From Pseudomonadota bacterium (GTDB lineage Bacteria > Pseudomonadota > Gammaproteobacteria > Burkholderiales > Burkholderiaceae_C): a DNA stretch of 64,000 bases. Below, piece by piece: positions 1 through 7,819 of the stretch. The position numbers and the translations under genes were made by a program. The notes under the pieces are model-generated. The model was not told where the DNA came from and made no database searches. It saw nothing but the letters and a program-made list of their open reading frames with translations. The DNA lies in NCBI GenBank assembly GCA_963205115.1, contig CAUJHV010000016.1:1-64000 (forward strand), given 5' to 3'. Position 1 is the first letter of the stretch. Every line of letters starts with the position of its first letter.

Positions 1-32
1 AGCAGATCGCCCGCCAGCACGGCGGCCGTCAT
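1..32 (-). CDS. tupC: Start of tungstate/molybdate ABC transporter ATP-binding protein (partial)
   Basis: Only the first ten codons lie in the window; they begin at an ATG on the minus strand and read MTAAVLAGDL. An AAGG ribosome-binding site sits about seven bases upstream. The gene follows the permease tupB by 58 bases in the same direction, which is where the ATPase of a tungstate transporter is usually found. No ATPase motif is visible because the gene leaves the window, so the call rests on position alone. Confidence 0.45.
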   Translation of the reverse strand, partial: MTAAVLAGDL

Positions 33-90
33 GAGGCACCTTCGCGCAGACGGCGCTGCGGTGTGAGCGCTTGGGAACGGCCCGGCGCGC

Positions 91-804
91 TCACGCGTAA
101 GCCTCGCGTTCGACCGCCGTGCCGCCCTGCATCAGCGCCACTAACAGATTCAACAGGCCCACCACGCCCAGCAGCACGATGCCCAGCGCCAGCGCCAGCG
201 GCAGGTCGCCCTTGCTGGTTTCCAGTGCGATGGCCGTCGTCATCACGCGGGTGACGCCCGCGATGTTGCCGCCCACCACCATCACCGCGCCGACCTCCGC
301 AATGGCCCGGCCGAAGGCTGTCAGCAGCAGGGTCAGCACCGCCATGCGCTCGTGCACCAGCAGCAGGCCGGCCTGCAGCAAGGGGCGCGCACCCAGCGAG
401 GCGAGCTGGTCGCCGCCGTCGCGCTGCGCATTGATGACCAGGCGGCGCGTCAATGCGGCCACCAGCGGCACGACGAGGATGCTCTGGGCCACCACCATGG
501 CCGCTGGCGTGAACAGGATGCCCCAGTGCCCCAGCGGCCCGGCGCGCGAGAGCAGCAAGTAGACCAGCAGGCCCACCACCACCGAGGGCATGGCCAACAA
601 GGTGTTGAGGACCAGCACGACCAGCGGCTGCCCCGGAAAACGGGCCACGGCCAGCCAGGCGCCCAGCGACAGGCCGAGCGCTGCGCCGATGAGACAGGCC
701 GTGCCGCTGACCTTCAGCGACAAGCCGACGATGCGCAGCAATTCGGCATCGGCGCCCGCCATCATCTGCAGGGCGAGCGCCAGGCTCTCTGAAACCGTTC
801 CCAT
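91..804 (-). CDS. tupB: Tungstate/molybdate ABC transporter permease
   Basis: A 237-residue hydrophobic protein with about five to six membrane segments and the permease loop (EAA-type) near residues 165-185, around RAIAEVGAVMVVGGNI. This GRAIAEVGAVMVVGGNI stretch is typical of TupB-type permeases. The protein would form the inner-membrane channel for tungstate or molybdate delivered by a periplasmic TupA, which is not in the window. The ATG start gives a normal family length. It is divergent from moeA, whose product inserts molybdenum into molybdopterin, so metal uptake and cofactor assembly lie side by side. Tungstate against molybdate cannot be decided from the permease. Confidence 0.85.
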   Translation of the reverse strand: MGTVSESLALALQMMAGADAELLRIVGLSLKVSGTACLIGAALGLSLGAWLAVARFPGQPLVVLVLNTLLAMPSVVVGLLVYLLLSRAGPLGHWGILFTPAAMVVAQSILVVPLVAALTRRLVINAQRDGGDQLASLGARPLLQAGLLLVHERMAVLTLLLTAFGRAIAEVGAVMVVGGNIAGVTRVMTTAIALETSKGDLPLALALGIVLLGVVGLLNLLVALMQGGTAVEREAYA

Positions 805-920
805 CCGTCCAACTTTCCAAAACCGGCGGATTGTCCCGGGTGCCTCAGGGCCTCACCATATGTCCATGTGTGCATAGCTCATTGGCGCGACAGCCCGCGG
901 CGCGCGGCAGAATCGTCCCC

Positions 921-2192
921 ATGAGCGAACTCGGCCCGAACCCGCTGGCCGCGGGCGAAAACAACATCGCCGTGGACGAGGCGCGCCGCGCCATCACCCG
1001 CGTGCTGCGTCCCGTCACCGGGGACACCACCGTCCCGCTGCGCGAGGCCGTGGGCCGCGTGCTGGCCGCCGACGTGGTCTCGCCGATCGACGTGCCGGCC
1101 CACGACAACTCCGCGATGGATGGCTTTGCCTTCGACAGCGCCCAGCTGCGCCCCGACGGCCCGACCGTCCTGCGTCGCGTGGCCACCGTCTACGCGGGCG
1201 CGCCCTTCGACGGGAAGGTCGCGGCAGGCGAATGCGTGCGCATCATGACCGGCGCCGTCATGCCCGCGGGCCTGGATACCGTGGTGCCGCTTGAGCTGTG
1301 CCGCGCCGATGGCGACGCCGTGAGCATCGCGCCCGGCACGGTCAAACCCGGCGAAAACCGACGCAAGCGCGGCGAAGACCTGGCGCGCGGCAAGCCCGCG
1401 CTGAGCGCCGGGCGCGTGCTGCGTCCGGCCGACCTGGGCCTGGTGGCCTCACTGGGCTTCGAGACCGTCACCGTGCGCCGCCGGCTGCGCGTGGCGCTGT
1501 TTTCCACGGGCGACGAGGTGGTCGCACCGGGCCAGCCGCTGCCGCCGGGCTGCATCTTCGACAGCAACCGTTTTGCGCTGGCGGCTGCCGTCCAGCGCCT
1601 GGGCATGGAGGTGGTCGATCTCGGCCTGGTGCGGGACGACCGCGCGGCGCTGCAGTCCGTGCTCGACCAGGCCGTCGCGCAGGCCGACGTGGTGCTCACC
1701 AGCGGCGGCGTCAGCGCGGGCGACGCCGACTTCACGCGCGACGTGCTGGCGCGCATGGGCGAGGTCGCGTTCTGGAAGGTCGCCATGCGGCCCGGGCGGC
1801 CCTTCGCTTTCGGCCCCTTGAGCGGCCCCGACGATCGATCGTCCTGGCTCTTCGGCCTGCCCGGCAACCCGGTGGCCGCGCTGGTGACCTTCTATGTGTT
1901 TGCGCGCGATGCGCTGCTGCAACTGGCCGGCGCCGCGCCCGAGCCCGTGCCGATGCTGCAGGCGCGCAGCGTCGCCGCCATCCGCAAGCGGCCCGGGCGC
2001 ACCGAATTCCAGCGCGGCATCGTCAGCCGCGCGGCGGACGGCCTGTGGGACGTGCGTCTGACCGGCTCGCAAGGTGCAGGTGTGCTGCGCAGCATGAGCG
2101 AAGCCAATGCGCTGGTCGTGCTGGGCCATGACCAGGGCAGCGTGCCGGCCGGTGGGCCGGTCGATGTGTGGCTGTTCGACGGGCTGGTCTGA
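921..2192 (+). CDS. moeA: Molybdopterin molybdenumtransferase MoeA
   Basis: A 423-residue protein that inserts molybdate into adenylylated molybdopterin, the last common step of molybdenum cofactor synthesis. The N-terminal MoeA domain (about residues 15-170) contains PAHDNSAMDGFAFDS. The central MoCF domain carries TSGGVSAGDADF, the C-terminal part has LPGNPVAALVTF, and a final beta-barrel domain follows. The ATG at 921 was chosen because the protein then begins MSELGPNPL, as in relatives; an in-frame start at 831 would add 30 unlikely residues. It is divergent from the tungstate/molybdate transporter. A likely client enzyme, the iorAB-type hydroxylase, lies 10 kb away. Confidence 0.95.
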   Translation: MSELGPNPLAAGENNIAVDEARRAITRVLRPVTGDTTVPLREAVGRVLAADVVSPIDVPAHDNSAMDGFAFDSAQLRPDGPTVLRRVATVYAGAPFDGKVAAGECVRIMTGAVMPAGLDTVVPLELCRADGDAVSIAPGTVKPGENRRKRGEDLARGKPALSAGRVLRPADLGLVASLGFETVTVRRRLRVALFSTGDEVVAPGQPLPPGCIFDSNRFALAAAVQRLGMEVVDLGLVRDDRAALQSVLDQAVAQADVVLTSGGVSAGDADFTRDVLARMGEVAFWKVAMRPGRPFAFGPLSGPDDRSSWLFGLPGNPVAALVTFYVFARDALLQLAGAAPEPVPMLQARSVAAIRKRPGRTEFQRGIVSRAADGLWDVRLTGSQGAGVLRSMSEANALVVLGHDQGSVPAGGPVDVWLFDGLV

Positions 2193-2315
2193 GGCGCGGA
2201 CGCGTTGAGGCGTTGGGCTGTCGAACGGTCTAACGCTTGAACTGCTTAGCCACCGGGCCAGCGCGCCGTCGAGCGGCCAGGCGGCCCACGGCCGAGCCCG
2301 CGTTCGACAGGTGCT

Positions 2316-3461
2316 TCAGCGCGGCGCGCGCCCGCGCACGGCAGCCCGCTCGTTGGGACTGAGCGCGGCATCCAGGGCCGCAAGTTCCCGCTGCGCCACC
2401 TCGTTGCCCGCACGCGCGGCGCGGCCGAGCCAACCGAGCGCGGCGACGCGGTCCTGCGCCACGCCCTTGCCGTCGCGCAGCGCGCGGCCCAGCATCACCT
2501 GCGCGGGCGCGTGGCCGGCTTCCGCAGCGCGTTGCAGCCAGCGCGTGGCCACAGTCTCGTCGGGCGCCACCAGCGTGCCGCGCTGGTAGGCCAGGCCCAG
2601 CACGTAGGCCGATTCACGCACCGCGGCTTCCATGTGGTCGCCGCTGGCGCGCCCCGCGCGCTTGACAATGGCCGGCACCTCACCCTCGCCCCGCGCCAGG
2701 GCTTCGAAGGACGCCAGCACCTCCCGCGTCACCTCGTCGGCCGTGGCCTCGGCGGCGGCACGGTACTGCGGTCCCTCGGCCAGCACCAGCTGGTCGCGCA
2801 TCGCGCGCCAGGCCTCCAGCAGCGTGAAGCCCGGTTTCACGGACGGCGCATACCAGGCGCTCAGCAGCTCGCCGTCGAGTTCGGTGAAGGTGTCGCGGCG
2901 GCCGTGCAGATAGTTCAGGATGGTGCTGCCCGACGGGTGACCGCGCAGCCCCATCGCATGCAGCACCTCGTGGTGGATGCAGCGCCAGGCCTGGCTGTCG
3001 CGCAGCTGGATGCGCACGTGTTCGTAGTACCAGGCTTGCGCCTTGAGCACGCTGGTGGCGCAGGCCACGTTCATCTCGAGCTGGCCGGCACCCGCCATCT
3101 CGACATCCAGCAGCGGGCCGTCGGCCGGATCGACCCGGCCCGTGGCTTCGCGGATCTGCAGCCCCGTGTGCTGCGCCGCCAGCGCCAAGGCCTTGGCAAT
3201 CTGCTCGCGGTGCTCGCCGATGCCCGCGCCCGACAGCCGGTAGCGCAGCACCCCTTCGCGCCAGCGGAAGACCCGCTGCGGCGTGCCGCGCTCGTCCCAC
3301 AGCACTTCCCAGGCGGTGTTCAGGCGGCTCTTGAGGCTGTCGGCGCGCGCAGCCAGCGGCTGCAGCAAGGGCAGCACGCACACCAGCATCGCCAGCGCCA
3401 GACGCCGGCACGAACGCGGGCCTGATCCGGTCAGGCCACGGGCCACGGGCGGCACCCGCAC
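2316..3461 (-). CDS. Secreted DUF2927-like metalloprotease-type protein with Sel1 repeats
   Basis: About 381 residues. The GTG at 3461 is preferred because a GAGGG ribosome-binding site lies about nine bases upstream and because it leaves a proper signal peptide: basic RSCRR, a hydrophobic core, then ARA before the mature part; an ATG at 3389 would remove the basic residues. The middle contains HEVLH followed by AMGLRGHP (about residues 164-176), an HExxH zinc site in the context seen in DUF2927 proteins. The last 90 residues contain two Sel1-like repeats (AYVLGLAYQRG, AQVMLGRALRDGKG). Its role is unknown; it is likely periplasmic. It is convergent with moeA. Confidence 0.7.
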   Translation of the reverse strand: MRVPPVARGLTGSGPRSCRRLALAMLVCVLPLLQPLAARADSLKSRLNTAWEVLWDERGTPQRVFRWREGVLRYRLSGAGIGEHREQIAKALALAAQHTGLQIREATGRVDPADGPLLDVEMAGAGQLEMNVACATSVLKAQAWYYEHVRIQLRDSQAWRCIHHEVLHAMGLRGHPSGSTILNYLHGRRDTFTELDGELLSAWYAPSVKPGFTLLEAWRAMRDQLVLAEGPQYRAAAEATADEVTREVLASFEALARGEGEVPAIVKRAGRASGDHMEAAVRESAYVLGLAYQRGTLVAPDETVATRWLQRAAEAGHAPAQVMLGRALRDGKGVAQDRVAALGWLGRAARAGNEVAQRELAALDAALSPNERAAVRGRAPR

Positions 3462-3579
3462 GACATCACATCCCTCACCGCGCCCGCGCGCCCTGCACTC
3501 TGGGCCTGTGAAGTCTTCCGGCGCGCCCGAGCGCCCTGCCGGGCGCACGAGCGGGTGTGGCGGAATGCTTCACAGGCGC

Positions 3580-4608
3580 TCAGGCCTTCAAGCGGCGCAG
3601 CAACGCCTGCGTGAACTCGCCCGTGCTGGCGCGGCCACCCAGGTCGCCGGTGCGCACGTTGTCGATATTCAGCGTCGCGCCGATGCCCTGGCGCAGGCGG
3701 CGCGCCAGGTCGTTGAGCTTCACGTGCTCGAGCATCTGCGCGGCCGCCAGCATCAGCGCCACCGGGTTGGCCTTGCCCTGCCCGGCGATGTCCGGCGCCG
3801 AGCCGTGCACGGCTTCGAAGATGGCCGCATCGGCACCGATGTTGGCGCCCGGCGCCATGCCCAGGCCGCCGACCAGGCCGGCCACCAGATCGGACAGGAT
3901 GTCGCCGAACAGGTTGGTCGTGACCAGCATGTCGAACTGCCAGGGGTTGAGCACCAGCTTCATCGCGCAGGCGTCGACGATGACGGTCTCGAACTGGAAG
4001 CGGCCGTGGTAGCGCTCCTCGTACATCTGCTCGGCCGTTTCCTTGAAGATGCCGGTCAGCGCCTTCATGATGTTGGCCTTGTGCACCACGGTGACCTTCT
4101 TGCGGCCGGTCGCCACGGCGTGCTCGAAGGCAAATTCCAGGATGCGCCGGCAGCCGGCCCGCGTGTTGATGCCGGTGGCCATGGCCACGGCGTGCGGGTC
4201 GTCGTCGATCTGCACATAGTGCTCGTGGCCGATGTACAGGCCCTCGAGGTTCTCGCGCACGACCACCAGGTCGATGTCGTCGAAGCGGCCGCCGGGCACC
4301 ACCGTGCGCGCGGGGCGCAGGTTGGCGTAGAGCTTGAACTCCTCGCGCAGCCGCACGTTGGAGCTGCGGTAGCCGCCACCCGAGGGCGTTTCCAGCGGAC
4401 CCTTCAGCGCCAGGCGCGTACGGCGGATGCTGTCCAGCGTGGCCTTGGGCAAGGGATCGTTGGCCACGGTCACACCTTCCAGGCCGGCGATCTGGCGGTC
4501 CCACTCGAAAGGCGCACCCAGCGCCTCCAGCGCCGCCAAGGTGGCATCGACGATCTCGGGGCCGATACCGTCACCGGGAATCAGCGTGGCAGGAATGCGG
4601 GTGGTCAT
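3580..4608 (-). CDS. NAD-type isocitrate dehydrogenase (isocitrate/isopropylmalate dehydrogenase family)
   Basis: A 342-residue beta-decarboxylating dehydrogenase expected to convert isocitrate to 2-oxoglutarate in the TCA cycle. The N-terminus has LIPGDGIGPEI. The substrate-binding part reads SSNVRLREEF and LYANLRPAR, and the Mg/NAD region has FGDILSD and HGSAPDIAGQGKANP. The family also includes LeuB and tartrate dehydrogenase; the short length and the NVRLREEFKLYANLRP context fit the IDH3-like NAD enzymes common in Burkholderiales. It appears monocistronic, with 118 bases to the next gene on either side. The cofactor assignment is inferred, not proven by a single residue. Confidence 0.85.
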   Translation of the reverse strand: MTTRIPATLIPGDGIGPEIVDATLAALEALGAPFEWDRQIAGLEGVTVANDPLPKATLDSIRRTRLALKGPLETPSGGGYRSSNVRLREEFKLYANLRPARTVVPGGRFDDIDLVVVRENLEGLYIGHEHYVQIDDDPHAVAMATGINTRAGCRRILEFAFEHAVATGRKKVTVVHKANIMKALTGIFKETAEQMYEERYHGRFQFETVIVDACAMKLVLNPWQFDMLVTTNLFGDILSDLVAGLVGGLGMAPGANIGADAAIFEAVHGSAPDIAGQGKANPVALMLAAAQMLEHVKLNDLARRLRQGIGATLNIDNVRTGDLGGRASTGEFTQALLRRLKA

Positions 4609-4741
4609 GGGTTTGAGGCACTGAAGCCGGCGTGCTGGAAAACCCGAAGGATAAGGCCAGCCACACCCAGGGCCGCTGACGCAGTCCCGGCGCCGCCACA
4701 GCGATGCCCCGCAACTGCAGGATCTGCTGGAGCCCGCGGTG

Positions 4742-5722
4742 TCAGGCCATGACCACGGCGCCCACGCGCCGCATCTGCGCCACCGCCTCGTCCGCCATCC
4801 GCTGGACGATGGCGGCGGCCGGCTCGATCGCGCGGATCAGGCCCGCCGCTTCACCGAACCACACGGCCGTGTCTTCCGGGTCGCCGGCCGCCGCGGCCTG
4901 CCGGTAGCGCGGGGCTTCGATGGCGAGCTGCCGCTGGAGCTCCGCCTCGCGGCCGTGCCAGCGCTCGACAAAGGCATTGCGCCGGATGCGCGCCGTGAAG
5001 CCGCGCGGCCAATCGAGCTGCCGCACCACATCGGCCGCCGTGGTGCGCACCGTGCCGTCGCCATCGGTGGCCAGGATGGCCTGGTGGTGGCGCGGCGGCA
5101 CCAGGGCCTCCTGCGAGGCCCACAGCCGCGTGCCGACCAGCACACCGTCGGCGCCGAGCATCAGCGCCGCCGCCATGCCTCGGCCGTCGGCGATGCCGCC
5201 TGCGGCCAGCAACAGCGTGTCGGGCGCGCGCGCAGCGATGCTGTCGGCAGCCTCCGGCACCCAGCTCAGCGTGCCGCGCAAGGCGCCGTGACCGCCCGCC
5301 TCGGCACCCTGCGCCACGACGATGTTGGCCTTCGCCTCCAGCGCGTCCCGCACATGGCCCAGGTTCTGGCACTGGCAGACCAGCCGTGCCCCGGCGGCGT
5401 GGATCTCGTCGGCAAACGGCCGCGGATCACCGAAGGACAGCATCACGGCCACCGGCCGATGCACCAACGCCCGGGTCAGCAAGGCCGGCGACTGGCTCAG
5501 GGACCAGGTGATGAAGCCCACACCCACGCGCGCGCCAGCAGCGGCGGCGAACTGCTCGTCGATCCATAACGCGTCACCGTAGCCGCCACCGATCAGCCCG
5601 AGCCCGCCGGCGCGGCTTACCGCTGCCGCCAGGGCGCCCCCGCTGGCAAAGGCCATCGGAGCGCTGAGCAGCGGGATCTGCAGGTCGAGTTGCCGGGTCA
5701 GTCGTGTGTTGAGGCTTGCCAT
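4742..5722 (-). CDS. Nitronate monooxygenase (2-nitropropane dioxygenase family)
   Basis: A 326-residue FMN-dependent TIM-barrel enzyme of the NMO family, expected to oxidise alkyl nitronates such as propionate 3-nitronate. The N-terminus PLLSAPMAFASGGALAAAVS, the AQGAEAGGHG segment (about residues 145-155, holding the family's catalytic histidine) and the phosphate-binding GGIADGRGMAAAL and GADGVLVGTRL motifs are all present. It is cytosolic, with no signal sequence. It stands alone between isocitrate dehydrogenase and the divergent tail sheath gene. The physiological substrate is open, because many members were named from the family only. Confidence 0.87.
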   Translation of the reverse strand: MASLNTRLTRQLDLQIPLLSAPMAFASGGALAAAVSRAGGLGLIGGGYGDALWIDEQFAAAAGARVGVGFITWSLSQSPALLTRALVHRPVAVMLSFGDPRPFADEIHAAGARLVCQCQNLGHVRDALEAKANIVVAQGAEAGGHGALRGTLSWVPEAADSIAARAPDTLLLAAGGIADGRGMAAALMLGADGVLVGTRLWASQEALVPPRHHQAILATDGDGTVRTTAADVVRQLDWPRGFTARIRRNAFVERWHGREAELQRQLAIEAPRYRQAAAAGDPEDTAVWFGEAAGLIRAIEPAAAIVQRMADEAVAQMRRVGAVVMA

Positions 5723-6025
5723 GGGTCATCTTTCTCGACGCCGCGCGCGGAACCACTGAATGGGACCACGAAGAATGAACGCATGTGAACGCCACTGCCC
5801 GGCATGGGGACGATAAACCTTCACGCGCCGGCGGTCTTGGAGCACGCGCGGGGCGATGGCGATGCGAGCTGGCACAGACGCGGTGCGGTGGCGAAACGCG
5901 GGCTCGTTGCGGAGGCGCTGCGCGGTCGCCGCGCGAGTCCCTACCGCCATCTGCGTCGCTCCCTGTGGCCCTTGGCGCCGCGGCCGTACCATGACCCGAG
6001 CACTCCGCTTGCCGAAGGCCGCCAC
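5723..6025. other. Divergent intergenic region, 303 bases
   Basis: This region separates the nitronate monooxygenase gene and the tail sheath gene, so it should hold promoters for both. I see no convincing promoter, RNA gene or repeat. A reading frame runs through it in phase with the sheath gene from an ATG at 5804, but the encoded residues look like non-coding GC-rich translation. Confidence 0.5.
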
Positions 6026-7558
6026 ATGCCCGAGTCCACCAAATATCCCGGCGTCTTCGTCGAAGAACTCGCCGCCCCGCCCACGATCACCGGCGTCTCC
6101 ACATCGGTGACGCTGTTCGTCGGTTGGGCCGCACGCGGGCGCGCCGATGCGGTCGTGCCCGTGACCAGCGTTCTCGACTACGAGCGCGAGTTCGGCGGCC
6201 TGGATACGCGCTCGCTGCTGGGCTATGCGGTGATGCAGTTTTTCGCCAACGGCGGCACCCAGGCGCAGGTGCTGCGCCTGGCGCATGCCGACGCACAGAC
6301 GGCCGCGTGCACCCTGGGCTGCCTCGAATGCCGCGCCCGATCGCCCGGCGCCTGGGCCCAGCGCTTCGCCCTGCGCGCCGTGCGCACCGACGCACCCGGC
6401 GGCACGCGCTTCCGGCTGGAGATCTCGGATCTGCAGGCCGCCGGCGCCGTGGTCGAGGCGCACGACCAGCTGAGCCTGGATCCGGCGGACGCACGCTTCG
6501 CGCCCACCGCGATCAACGCGGTGTCTGCGATCCTCGCCGTCAGCGTCACGCCCGGCTCGACCGAGCTGCCCGAAGGCCGCGCCTTCCTGGGCCGCACGCG
6601 CGCGCAGCTGGCGCCCTCCACACCCATCGCCGCGGCCACGCACGCGGGATCGGACGGCACGGCGCTGGTGCCCGGCAGCGAGGCCTTCCACGCGCGGCTG
6701 CTGGCCGGCATCGGTGACGACGCACTTCGCGATGGCCTGCCGCCCTTCAACCTGCTGGCCGTGCCCGGCCTCACGCACGTGGCCACGCTGGCGGCGCTGC
6801 AGGCGCATTGCCGGCATCTGCGCGCCTTCCTGATCGCCGATGCCGAGCCCTCGGCGCGCGTGAGCGACCTGCTGGGCCCTGGCCTGGCCGGCATGCGCGG
6901 CGACGATGCCTCGTTTGCGGCGCTCTACCACCCCTGGGTGCTCGCACCGGACCCGCTGGCCGGCGGCGCCCCGCGCAGCTTCCCGCCCTCGGGCTTCGTG
7001 GCCGGCGTCATCGCGCGCACCGACCGCAGCCGCGGCGTGTGGAAGGCGCCCGCCGGCACCGACGCGCGCCTGCAGGGCGCCACGGGCCTGGCCCAGCGGC
7101 TGACCGACATACAAACCGGGCAGCTCAATACCCAGGGCATCGACTGCCTGCGCAGCCTGCCCAACCAGGCGCCCATGGTTTGGGGCGCCCGCACCCTGCA
7201 GGGCCAGGACGACCGCGCATCGGCATGGAAATACATCCCCGTGCGCCGCCTGGCGCTGTACATCGAAGACAGCCTGATCCGCGGCCTCGGCTGGGCCGTG
7301 TTCGAACCCAACGACGAACCGCTGTGGGCACGCCTGCGTCTGTCGGTCGGCGACTTCATGCACCAGCTGTTCCGACAAGGCGCCTTGCAGGGCACGAGCC
7401 CGCGCGACGCCTCCTTCGTGCGCTGCGACCGCACGACGATGACCGAGGCCGACATCACCGGCGGTGTGGCGGTCGTCCTCGTCGGCTTCGCGCCGCTGAA
7501 ACCCGCGGAATTCGTCGTGCTCACCATCCGCCTGGCCACCGGCGCCGCCACGGCCTGA
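6026..7558 (+). CDS. Orphan phage-type contractile tail sheath protein
   Basis: A 510-residue tail sheath subunit. The start MPESTKYPGVFVEEL and the following SVTLFVGWA are the typical opening of sheath proteins. The C-terminal domain (about residues 370-510) has WGARTL, WKYIPVRRLALYIEDSL, GLGWAVFEPNDEPLW and a final FAPLKPAEFVVLTI strand, the region that interlocks neighbouring subunits. In phage tails, R-type tailocins and extracellular injection systems the sheath surrounds the tube and contracts. No tube, baseplate, spike or ATPase gene lies nearby, so this is either a lone remnant or part of a system whose other genes are elsewhere. The ATG at 6026 matches the family N-terminus. Confidence 0.88.
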   Translation: MPESTKYPGVFVEELAAPPTITGVSTSVTLFVGWAARGRADAVVPVTSVLDYEREFGGLDTRSLLGYAVMQFFANGGTQAQVLRLAHADAQTAACTLGCLECRARSPGAWAQRFALRAVRTDAPGGTRFRLEISDLQAAGAVVEAHDQLSLDPADARFAPTAINAVSAILAVSVTPGSTELPEGRAFLGRTRAQLAPSTPIAAATHAGSDGTALVPGSEAFHARLLAGIGDDALRDGLPPFNLLAVPGLTHVATLAALQAHCRHLRAFLIADAEPSARVSDLLGPGLAGMRGDDASFAALYHPWVLAPDPLAGGAPRSFPPSGFVAGVIARTDRSRGVWKAPAGTDARLQGATGLAQRLTDIQTGQLNTQGIDCLRSLPNQAPMVWGARTLQGQDDRASAWKYIPVRRLALYIEDSLIRGLGWAVFEPNDEPLWARLRLSVGDFMHQLFRQGALQGTSPRDASFVRCDRTTMTEADITGGVAVVLVGFAPLKPAEFVVLTIRLATGAATA

Positions 7559-7591
7559 CGAAGGGGCCACCGGGCGCTGGGGCAGCCAGAC

Positions 7592-7614
7592 GACCTCGAC
7601 CAGCACCCGAGGTC
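7592..7614 (+). terminator. Hairpin after the tail sheath gene
   Basis: Perfect seven-base arms GACCTCG and CGAGGTC enclose a nine-base loop, 34 bases after the sheath stop codon. There is no run of T after it, so it is not a classical intrinsic terminator. It could stabilise the mRNA end or assist Rho-dependent termination. Confidence 0.35.
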
Positions 7615-7819
7615 AGTCGTTAGCCATCCTCAATCCTACGGAGATCGCACGTGGGCGACGGACATTGACGCGTGCGCATTCATGGCGCAAGCTCGCCGGT
7701 GCGGGTATCGATCGAGACCTCGCGATGCCCGCGGCGAACGGCCCCATGTGCCGACGCCGCCCTGCCCGCATCGATGCATCGATTCGTGGGTGCGCGCGTG
7801 CAACGGAATACGGAACAAC

